Origin: Gemmatimonadota bacterium
GTDB taxonomy: Bacteria > Gemmatimonadota > Gemmatimonadetes > JACCXV01
NCBI GenBank assembly: GCA_013696835.1
Contig: JACCXV010000419.1
Location: 1-6,088, forward strand
DNA: 6,088 bases
Reading direction: 5' to 3'
Shown: positions 1 through 4,877 of the stretch, in pieces
Position numbering within the stretch: the stretch's first letter is position 1
Layout: the number at the start of each line of letters is the position of its first letter
Position numbers and translations under genes: made by a program
Notes under the pieces: model-generated
The model's database searches: none
Seen by the model: the letters and a program-made list of their open reading frames with translations, nothing else
What the model was told of the DNA's origin: nothing

Positions 1-109
1 ACCCTGCGGGATCCACCGCGGGCTCGCCGGCTTGCCGAACGACCTCACGGGTCGCTACCGCGGCCCACAAGGCGCAGGAAAGCGCGGCGACCCTAACGAG
101 GTGCGGCAT
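1..109 (-). CDS. 5' end of a possible exported protein, truncated by the window edge
   Basis: Reading leftward from an ATG at 107-109, the frame stays open for 36 codons to the window edge. The N-terminus (MPHLVRVAALSCALWAAVA) has a short, weakly basic start, a hydrophobic core of about 13 residues and small residues suited to signal peptidase cleavage. It is followed by a polar stretch rich in Glu, Pro and Gly. This fits a Sec signal peptide. I see no convincing Shine-Dalgarno sequence before the ATG, and 36 residues are too few to name a family, so this may not be a gene. If real, it is divergent from the GGDEF gene and shares the 110-382 spacer with it. Confidence 0.35.
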   Translation of the reverse strand, partial: MPHLVRVAALSCALWAAVATREVVRQAGEPAVDPAG

Positions 110-382
110 GCAGTCCGTTCTGCAAACGTTTGAAAACTGCGGCGGGTGCCGCGGCCGACTGGCCGCGCAGTGCAGCAACTACCCTCCCCTTGCGAGGCGG
201 GTTCCCGCTTGGCGGGCGGTATCTGCCATCATATGTCGTCAAAAGTAAGCATATCTTCCGCACTTTCTCACCTTCGAGGACCTCAGCGAGGACCCCCGCG
301 GCGCTTGCTTGAACAGGCATGCGACGTGCGATACGTTCGGTGACCCCACCTGCCTCCGCGGAGCGGCCCCGGCAGAGCCTCC
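110..382. other. Intergenic spacer with weak promoter-like sequences
   Basis: No convincing gene is present here. On the plus strand, TTGGCG (209-214) and TATGTC (232-237) are 17 nt apart and could be a weak sigma70-type promoter for the GGDEF gene. On the minus strand, TATGAT (228-233) resembles a -10 box facing the possible gene at 1-109, but I find no matching -35. A TGA at 341-343 lies in the GGDEF reading frame and limits how far upstream that gene can start. None of the promoter elements is strong enough for a firm call. Confidence 0.3.
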
Positions 383-1567
383 ATGCCCCAGCGCACCCCC
401 ACCCGCATTCAGACCGCCTCGTCCGAACAGTACGTCCGGCTGCTGCGCCGCAAGGGCAACCAGAAGTTCCGGACCGTCGATCTCGTGAGCGTCTTCCGCG
501 AGGCCCTGCGGAAGGCCAACCAGTTCATTCCCTCCGAGGCGGGGTACATCGTGCTGGACGACCCGGAGACCAAGACCTACGACCCCCGCTCCCGAACGGT
601 GGACCTTTCGCAGACGCAGCTGGTCGTCGCAGCCTGCTTCGGGAGGGGCGCCAGGGACATGGCCGGGCGCCACTTCCACGCGGCCGCCGGAGTCTCGGGG
701 CAGAGCTACCTCGCCGGTCGTACCCTCCTGCGGTCTAATGCGCCGGCTCCCTTCCTGGATCCTTCCCTCGATGCGGAGGTGGGGCACTCGCCCCGGGCGG
801 TTCTCTCGACGCCGCTGGCGATCAAGGGAGCTCCCATCGGCGCGATCCAGCTCGTGGACCGGGAGGAGTCCACTAGCTACAGCCAGCACGATCGCGAGCT
901 GCTCGAGATCCTCGCCGACTACATCGCCATCAACGTCCAGACCGCGCTGGACGCGAAGACGCTCGAGGAGCTCTCGAAGCGGGACTACCTCACGCACCTG
1001 TACAACGACTGGTACTTCACCCTCGAGCTCCAGCAGCTCGTGCGCCGGGACCAGCCGTTCAGCCTGATCTTCCTCGACCTGGACAACTTCAAGGAGGTGA
1101 ACGACACCTACGGCCACCTGATCGGGGCTGAGACCCTGATCGAGATCGGGCGCATCGTCGGCGAGGCGGTGCCTCCGGGCGGGTTGGCGGCGCGGTTCGG
1201 TGGCGACGAGTTCGAGATCGTGCTTCCGGGGCACGACCTCGCCCAGGCGCTCGTCGTGGCGGAGCGGATCCGCCACGCGATCGCCGAAGAGCTGCATCGC
1301 GAGATCGACGGGCGAAACATCCTCGAGAACCTCACGTGCAGCGTGGGTGTCACGGACTTCGACCCCGGGCGCGACCGGCACGACTACAAGGACCTGATGC
1401 AGCGCGTGGACCAGTCGATGTACGAAGCCAAGCGCGAGGGGAAGAACCGCGTGGTGGCGTTGCCGGGCGGCAACGGCGGAACGGCAGGCGTCATGGAGCC
1501 GGCGCCGATGGTGAGCGGGGCGAGAGCGCTTCCCGGGGCGGCACGGGCGCGACGAAGCGGCACGTGA
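383..1567 (+). CDS. GAF-GGDEF diguanylate cyclase, degenerate I-site
   Basis: This 394-residue cytoplasmic protein is predicted to make cyclic di-GMP from two GTP. Residues about 30-190 fit a GAF sensor fold, including the segment LSTPLAIKGAPIGAIQLVDR. A helical linker (about 170-200) leads to the GGDEF domain from the DYLT motif (201-204). LDLDNFKEVNDTYGH (231-245) carries the metal-binding Asp and the substrate Asn/Asp, and the catalytic loop is an intact GGDEF at 273-277 (RFGGDEF). The expected RxxD inhibitory site just upstream reads PPGG, so feedback inhibition by c-di-GMP through the primary I-site is probably absent. CSVGV and YEAKREGKNRV complete the fold. A low-complexity Gly/Ala/Arg tail of about 35 residues follows. 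I see no membrane segment. The ATG at 383 is the only ATG after an in-frame TGA at 341-343, although its Shine-Dalgarno sequence is poor. The GAF ligand cannot be read from sequence. Confidence 0.93.
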   Translation: MPQRTPTRIQTASSEQYVRLLRRKGNQKFRTVDLVSVFREALRKANQFIPSEAGYIVLDDPETKTYDPRSRTVDLSQTQLVVAACFGRGARDMAGRHFHAAAGVSGQSYLAGRTLLRSNAPAPFLDPSLDAEVGHSPRAVLSTPLAIKGAPIGAIQLVDREESTSYSQHDRELLEILADYIAINVQTALDAKTLEELSKRDYLTHLYNDWYFTLELQQLVRRDQPFSLIFLDLDNFKEVNDTYGHLIGAETLIEIGRIVGEAVPPGGLAARFGGDEFEIVLPGHDLAQALVVAERIRHAIAEELHREIDGRNILENLTCSVGVTDFDPGRDRHDYKDLMQRVDQSMYEAKREGKNRVVALPGGNGGTAGVMEPAPMVSGARALPGAARARRSGT

Positions 1568-1595
1568 CCGGCACGGCGGCGAGGCGTGCGCCGGT
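1567..1595 (+). terminator. Possible hairpin terminator after the cyclase gene
   Basis: Starting at the last base of the TGA stop, ACCG-GCACG (1567-1575) pairs with CGTGC (1585-1589) and CGGT (1592-1595), leaving a 2-nt bulge and a 9-nt loop. The position suits termination of the cyclase transcript before the tRNA promoter. There is no T-tract, so intrinsic termination is uncertain. Confidence 0.3.
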
Positions 1596-1633
1596 GGATG
1601 CGGACCGGCGGCGGCGGATGCGGCGGGCTGCGA

Positions 1634-1663
1634 TTGACACCGGCGGCGGGCGGCTCTTACCTT
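1634..1663 (+). promoter_or_regulatory. sigma70-type promoter for tRNA-Gly
   Basis: A perfect -35 hexamer TTGACA lies at 1634-1639. It is followed after 18 nt by TACCTT (1658-1663), which keeps the TA...T pattern of a -10 box; a 17-nt spacing would give the poorer TTACCT. Transcription would start around 1670, a few bases before the mature tRNA 5' end at 1677, which is typical for stable RNA promoters. Confidence 0.6.
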
Positions 1664-1676
1664 TTGCGCCTCATCC

Positions 1677-1753
1677 GCGGGAATAGCTCAGCTGGCTAGA
1701 GCACAACCTTGCCAAGGTTGGGGTCGCGGGTTCGAATCCCGTTTCCCGCTCCA
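1677..1753 (+). tRNA. tRNA-Gly (anticodon GCC)
   Basis: A complete cloverleaf can be folded by eye. The acceptor stem GCGGGAA (1677-1683) pairs with TTCCCGC (1743-1749). The D stem is GCTC/GAGC. The anticodon stem CAACC (1704-1708) pairs with GGTTG (1716-1720) around the loop TTGCCAA, placing anticodon GCC at 1711-1713. The T arm is GCGGG-TTCGAAT-CCCGT (1726-1742) with one G-U pair. The discriminator base is U (1750), as expected for glycine tRNAs, and the 3' CCA is encoded (1751-1753). It reads GGC and GGU codons. Confidence 0.98.
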
Positions 1754-1761
1754 CCTTTCCG

Positions 1762-1791
1762 AGCCCTTTCGACCCGCGGGTCGGGAGGGCT
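1762..1791 (+). terminator. Strong hairpin terminator between the two tRNA genes
   Basis: AGCCCTTTCGACC (1762-1774) pairs with GGTCGGGAGGGCT (1779-1791), giving 13 continuous base pairs (two G-U) around a CGCG loop. It is followed by a T-rich run (TTCGCTTTCGC, 1792-1802). This is the best intrinsic-terminator candidate in the window. It starts only 9 nt after the tRNA-Gly CCA end, so it should either end the tRNA-Gly transcript or act as a processing or attenuation point before tRNA-Cys. Confidence 0.65.
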
Positions 1792-1832
1792 TTCGCTTTC
1801 GCTGGCCGCCCTCAGGGCCGGCGAGCGCCCAA

Positions 1833-1907
1833 GGCGGCGTAGCCAAGCGGTAAGGCAGAGGTCTGCAAAACCTCCATTCGGCGGTTCGATTCCGCCCGCC
1901 GCCTCCA
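1833..1907 (+). tRNA. tRNA-Cys (anticodon GCA)
   Basis: The acceptor stem GGCGGCG (1833-1839) pairs with CGCCGCC (1897-1903). The D stem is GCC/GGC with a GCGGTAA-type loop. The anticodon stem GAGGT (1858-1862) pairs with ACCTC (1870-1874) around CTGCAAA, putting anticodon GCA at 1865-1867. The T arm is GGCGG-TTCGATT-CCGCC (1880-1896). The discriminator is U (1904), the identity base known for cysteine tRNAs, and CCA is encoded (1905-1907). It lies 79 nt after tRNA-Gly in the same direction. I see no convincing promoter of its own in that gap, so it may depend on read-through of the intervening hairpin or on a promoter I cannot recognise. Confidence 0.98.
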
Positions 1908-1931
1908 CCCTTCTCCGGGTCGCGGCCTTAT

Positions 1932-1947
1932 CCCCGCGTCCGCGGGG
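1932..1947. terminator. Short GC hairpin after tRNA-Cys
   Basis: CCCCGC (1932-1937) and GCGGGG (1942-1947) form a perfect 6-bp stem with a GTCC loop in the convergent gap between tRNA-Cys and the small lipoprotein gene. It could serve both transcripts. There is no T-tract on either side, so the terminator role is tentative. Confidence 0.3.
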
Positions 1948-2011
1948 GACTGGCGCCGGAGCCCTCGGCTGCTCCCCCGGACGTCGCTCGAACCGATGAC
2001 CCGCGCTTCGT

Positions 2012-2500
2012 CTAGTGCGTGAAAGCGGCCACGGCGGTGACTGCAGCTGCGCGCGTCACTTCGTTGAACGTTCCAATCGCCTGCGCCCTGCCACTCGCCC
2101 CTTCGAACTCGCCCGCGCCGCTCGTTATCGTGAAGTCCTCGTCGATATTGACGATGCCCGGAGTCCCCGACGGGGTCGTGACTCCCTGGTAGGTGCCGCT
2201 GAGCGCGTCCCCGTTGGTAAACGACCACGTGAACTCGCCGTCCGTGATGATCCCCGGATTGGCCGGGTCGAGACACTGCGTCTGATTGACCGTGAACGGG
2301 CCGCCGGGATCCGCCTCTCCAGGGAAGTTGATGGTCGCCGTGAGAACCGGACACCTCCCGCCGGGTGCGACTGCCGGCGTCCCGGCGAAGGTCACGCTCA
2401 AAACTTCCGTATCGGGGGCCATCGGCTCGTCGTCGTCATCGCAGGCGAGCCCCAGAGCTATGCCGCACACCAGCAACCAACGCGATCCGGGTGCGCGCAT
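2012..2500 (-). CDS. Small secreted lipoprotein with an Asp-rich N-terminus, unknown function
   Basis: The 162-residue product starts with an arginine-bearing N-region and a hydrophobic stretch ending in the lipobox LGLAC, so Cys20 should be lipidated after signal peptidase II cleavage. The mature protein begins DDDDE. Asp at +2 is the inner-membrane retention signal in E. coli, but this rule may not hold in other phyla. The rest looks like a beta-rich domain: alternating hydrophobic/polar strands, a possible disulfide pair (Cys50, Cys76), EFTWSFTNGDALSGTYQG (about 89-106) and GAGEFEGASGRAQAIGTF (about 128-145). This Gly-rich pattern recurs in small secreted bacterial proteins of unknown function. 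The start is secure: AGGAGGT (2506-2512) ends 5 nt before the ATG at 2498-2500. The gene converges on tRNA-Cys. No enzymatic motif is visible. Confidence 0.85.
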   Translation of the reverse strand: MRAPGSRWLLVCGIALGLACDDDDEPMAPDTEVLSVTFAGTPAVAPGGRCPVLTATINFPGEADPGGPFTVNQTQCLDPANPGIITDGEFTWSFTNGDALSGTYQGVTTPSGTPGIVNIDEDFTITSGAGEFEGASGRAQAIGTFNEVTRAAAVTAVAAFTH

Positions 2501-2505
2501 GGTGT

Positions 2506-2512
2506 ACCTCCT
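2506..2512 (-). promoter_or_regulatory. Strong Shine-Dalgarno for the small lipoprotein
   Basis: On the minus strand AGGAGGT is a 7-base match to the anti-Shine-Dalgarno sequence, 5 nt from the ATG at 2498-2500. It fixes the start and suggests efficient translation. I found no clear -35/-10 pair in the 128-nt gap upstream. Confidence 0.75.
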
Positions 2513-2583
2513 CTCATTCAGTTGACAACCATGGCTTGAATTGGATCAGGCTCGGAGTGTCCAGCTTCCGTGACTCGCATGCC

Positions 2584-2611
2584 TTCGTCCGGAGATCCGG
2601 CCCCGGACGAA
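2584..2611 (-). terminator. Perfect 9-bp inverted repeat downstream of the interrupted lipoprotein gene
   Basis: TTCGTCCGG (2584-2592) and CCGGACGAA (2603-2611) form a perfect 9-bp stem with a 10-nt loop that itself contains TCCGG, so alternative pairings are possible. On the minus strand it begins 17 nt after the distal TGA (2629-2631) of the interrupted lipoprotein gene and lies upstream of the next gene (start 2500). That position fits a transcription terminator, but there is no T-run, so a protein-binding operator for the downstream lipoprotein is an alternative. Its place after the distal TGA, not after the TAG, fits the distal TGA being the original gene end. Confidence 0.45.
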
Positions 2612-2628
2612 CGTGCCGCCGCATCCTT

Positions 2629-3154
2629 TCAGCAGCGGAGCCGCGGGTTGTCCAGTTCGAACAATCCGCTCGGATTGTGCAGCCAGACCCAGGCGTACAG
2701 CGCCTAGTTCGGGAACGAGGCGCCGAACGGTGGGGACCGGCGGTCCACAAACGCCTGTTCGCCCAGGATGGGCGGGCTGCTGTTGGAGAAGTCCCAGGCT
2801 GCCGCGGGAATGAGGAACTCGACTCCTGACAGCTGCAGCTGGCCGCTCGGCAGCACCTGGTACAGCAGGGCTTCCGGCTGGCTCGGATCGACTTCCGTGT
2901 CGACGAGCGCCGGCTTCACATAGTGGATACCCCTGTTGGGGACGCAGGCGGAGGCTGCCACGTATCCCGCAGCAAGCGCTTCCTCGACCCTGTGGTACCG
3001 AGCGGTTGCCGCGCGGATCTCTGCGAGAAGCGCACCTTCCGTCGCGGCTGCCACGGCGGCCCCGGGTGAGACGATGTCGCCGGGCTGCTGATCGCCGCAG
3101 CCGGCCGCCCAGATGGCTACGAGCACGACCGAAACTCTTGCACAGGTGCCCCAT
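2629..3154 (-). pseudogene. Lipoprotein of a conserved hypothetical family, interrupted by an in-frame TAG
   Basis: The reading frame contains a hydrophobic segment ending in a lipobox (SVVLVAIWAAGC, Cys codon 3097-3099). It is followed by an N-terminal helix (LLAEIRAATARYHRVEEALA), ACVPNRGIHYV, PEALLYQVLPSGQLQLSGVEFLIP and GASFPN, then a TAG at 2704-2706. The frame continues for 24 codons after the TAG, encoding WVWLHNPSGLFELDNPRL and a last Cys, to TGA at 2629-2631. I recall this C-terminal motif (LHVWLWxHNPSGxFxxxNPxxxC) as the hallmark of an uncharacterised secreted family, so the TAG cuts inside the conserved domain; the final Cys probably pairs with the Cys in ACVPN. TGG (Trp) to TAG by one transition is one possible origin. 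The start is also unclear. The best ATG (3152-3154, with GGTGAG 8 nt upstream) is one base out of frame with the signal peptide, and the only nearby in-frame alternative is GTG at 3124-3126. If translated to the TAG, it yields a protein lacking the final motif. The function is unknown. Confidence 0.65.
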
Positions 3155-3156
3155 GG

Positions 3157-3576
3157 CTTCTGCTCACCTTCCGGCAGCTCAATGCGATCAACCAGGCTCT
3201 CGAGGGTCACGCGGCGTGGAAGCGCGGGAGGCCTGGCGAGGCGCTCCGGCTCCTCGAGGCTGCGCGGCCGAGCCTGGGTCCCTACACCTCCAACGCCGCC
3301 GTCCCCCACGCCTGGTGGACGGGGCAGATCCTGCTCGACCTCGGCCGCCCCACCGATGCCGCGGGATACTTCCGTGCGCAGTGGGAGGATCCGCTCGCGC
3401 ATTACGAGCTCGCGAAGATCCACGAACAGCTCGGCGAGCACGCGAAGGCGCGCGCCGGGTACGAATTCTTCCTCCAGGCCGGGAAGGATGCCGACCCCGA
3501 GCTCCAGCCCGTGGTGGAACGAGCTCACAGCGCCCTCGCCCGGCTACCGGCCGAGCGGCGCTTGCGCCGGCCGTAG
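3157..3576 (+). pseudogene. Headless 3' remnant of a TPR protein (kinase-associated type)
   Basis: The plus-strand frame running to TAG at 3574-3576 encodes about 139 residues of coherent TPR-like sequence. It includes ALEGHAAWKRGRPGEALRLL, the segment HAWWTGQILLDLGRPTDAA, DPLAHYELAKIHEQLGEHAKA and a C-terminus GKDADPELQPVVERAHSALARL. Two or three helix-turn-helix repeats with W/LG.Y-type spacing are visible. The ending (KDADPELQPxVExAxxALARL) is one I recall from the C-termini of large Ser/Thr protein kinases and transcriptional regulators with TPR arrays. There is no ATG, GTG or TTG start in frame: the frame opens after a TGA at 3067-3069, and recognisable TPR sequence begins only near 3157. 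The kinase or other upstream domains are missing. It is therefore best read as a gene fragment left by a deletion or rearrangement. Its stop lies 8 nt from the converging stop of the hypothetical gene at 3585. Confidence 0.6.
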
Positions 3577-3584
3577 CGGCGCCG

Positions 3585-4784
3585 CTAGCCGCAGAGGAGC
3601 TCCGGGCTCTGCGGAAACCGGGCGTTGTAGCGGCAGATTCTCTCCGCGATGGTGATCCCGTCCACCTGGAGCTCGAAGAGCGTCGGAGCCCCGGATCCCG
3701 CCGCGGCTGTCAGCCTCTTGGCCACCTCGGCTGCCCAGGTCGTGTTGGGCGCGGGCGGCGTAGTCGGGACATGGCCGGTGGCGACGATCACTTCGGGGAA
3801 GGTCGCCGGGCCGCCCCCCTGAGGCACGAGCTGATAGACGTCGGTCCAGGTGGTGCTCAGGATCGTGGGAAAGCCGATGTCGATGACGTGGCTCGTGACG
3901 AGCAACCGGACCAGTCTCCCAGCGATCGAGAGCGATGAGGCGACCATCACCGGCGTGACCGAGATGAGATAGCCAGGAAAGGCGCCGCGTCTGACCTCCG
4001 TCCCCGGCGGCGACATCGGAACGCCGGACGCCGTGCCCGGGCCTCCCCCACCATAGCTCCCCGCCGGCGGCACGTACTGCGTGGACACCGCCGCGCTGAT
4101 CCAGTAGGGCGGGATGTTGCTCGGTCCGAACCCGCTGGGGGAGGCACCGGGCTCGATCGTCCCCACCGCTTTCGGTGAAACCCTCCACACCTGCGACAGG
4201 AGCGACTTGTCGAACGGCAGCGGGCCGACAGCCGTGACAGGCTGCCATTTCAAGACGGCTTCGGCGAGCGTCGTGGCGCCCAGCGCGCGGTGGGCTCGCT
4301 CCGCCCTGCTCGGCGTCTCCCCGGGTTTCATCGCCCACAGGGCGCAGCCCCCGGGATGGGAGAGCAGGATCTGACCTCCGTCGTCCTCCGGCGCACGCGA
4401 CTCGCCGCCCGAGCGCGTTCCAGGCCCGCTGCCCGGAACATGCAGTGCGAGCGGCGAGGTCAGATTGAGCTCATGCCAGGTGATCGACGCCTGGAGCGCA
4501 TGGGTGTTCCTCCCGTCAGCCGACGTGAGGATCAGGTGCCCATCACCTCCGACCTGGACGCGATAAGCTCCGGGGGCGAGCTCTACCGTATCTCCACCGG
4601 GCGCGACGAAGCGGGCGGACCTGTCGAGATGGATCGTCGTGGCGAGCGCCGTGGCATCTGCGGAAGAGGAGGCAAACCCTTCCTTTCCGAGCCCGGGGAA
4701 GAGCGCATCAGAGCGCTTTGAGCTCGCATCTGACGCGGCGGCCGCGGCGGAGACCCCTCGGCGATTCTCACGGCTGATCGACAT
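3585..4784 (-). CDS. Conserved hypothetical protein with an N-terminal beta-rich domain
   Basis: The 399-residue product has a polar, Ala/Ser-rich first 45 residues with no clear signal peptide. A compact beta-rich segment follows at about 48-155: TTIHLDRSARFVAPGGDTVELAPGAYRV, HLILTSADG, ITWHELNLTSPLAL and ILLSHPGGCALWAMKPGE. I recall similar N-terminal segments (LDxSxxFxxxDGxxVxVxPGxYRV... HxxxLxxPxAL) in uncharacterised bacterial proteins. The rest (about 160-399) is Pro/Gly-rich with scattered hydrophobic stretches, but I recognise no enzyme motif or firm membrane helix; two late Cys (ERICRYN, LLCG) could pair. The start is set at ATG 4782-4784, because GGAGGT (4791-4796) is 6 nt away. A GTG two codons upstream is almost on top of that Shine-Dalgarno. 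The gene follows the cytochrome gene by 93 nt in the same direction, so co-transcription is possible. Function unassigned. Confidence 0.75.
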   Translation of the reverse strand: MSISRENRRGVSAAAAASDASSKRSDALFPGLGKEGFASSSADATALATTIHLDRSARFVAPGGDTVELAPGAYRVQVGGDGHLILTSADGRNTHALQASITWHELNLTSPLALHVPGSGPGTRSGGESRAPEDDGGQILLSHPGGCALWAMKPGETPSRAERAHRALGATTLAEAVLKWQPVTAVGPLPFDKSLLSQVWRVSPKAVGTIEPGASPSGFGPSNIPPYWISAAVSTQYVPPAGSYGGGGPGTASGVPMSPPGTEVRRGAFPGYLISVTPVMVASSLSIAGRLVRLLVTSHVIDIGFPTILSTTWTDVYQLVPQGGGPATFPEVIVATGHVPTTPPAPNTTWAAEVAKRLTAAAGSGAPTLFELQVDGITIAERICRYNARFPQSPELLCG

Positions 4785-4790
4785 CCTCAC

Positions 4791-4796
4791 ACCTCC
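4791..4796 (-). promoter_or_regulatory. Shine-Dalgarno that decides the start of the hypothetical protein
   Basis: On the minus strand GGAGGT sits 6 nt before ATG 4782-4784 and directly next to the alternative GTG at 4788-4790. The spacing supports ATG 4784 as the true start. Confidence 0.65.
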
Positions 4797-4877
4797 GAAG
4801 GGGAAGTCTCTGGGCGGCCAACGCTGATCCGGCTGTCACGTCAGGTCAAGCATTGCGAGAGGGGCCGCGGTTTCCGC

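Noticed and set aside
239..1381. Long open frame on the minus strand opposite the GAF-GGDEF gene
   Set aside because: It is the antisense shadow of a clearly recognised cyclase. Its translation is Arg/Val/Leu-rich without any domain, and such frames are common opposite GC-rich genes.
1812..2354. Minus-strand open frame running across tRNA-Cys and the small lipoprotein gene
   Set aside because: It overlaps a certain tRNA gene and is out of frame with a lipoprotein that has a strong ribosome site and lipobox. The composition is low-complexity Arg/Ser/Gly.
2522..2527. TTGACA on the plus strand, a possible -35 box
   Set aside because: No -10-like hexamer lies 16-18 nt downstream (ATCAGG is there), and no plus-strand gene follows.
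3160..3528. N-terminal extension of the interrupted lipoprotein up to an ATG at 3528
   Set aside because: This part is exactly antisense to the TPR-like sequence and would put about 140 residues before the lipobox, which is incompatible with a lipoprotein signal.
3006..3938. 310-codon plus-strand open frame
   Set aside because: It crosses the 3' ends of the TPR remnant and the hypothetical gene in another frame and has extreme Arg/Pro/Ala content, so it is a composition artefact.
3544..4338. 264-codon minus-strand open frame inside the hypothetical gene
   Set aside because: It is a shifted frame of the 3585-4784 gene with Arg/Gly/His-rich content and no ribosome site, while the other frame has a good start and a conserved N-terminal segment.
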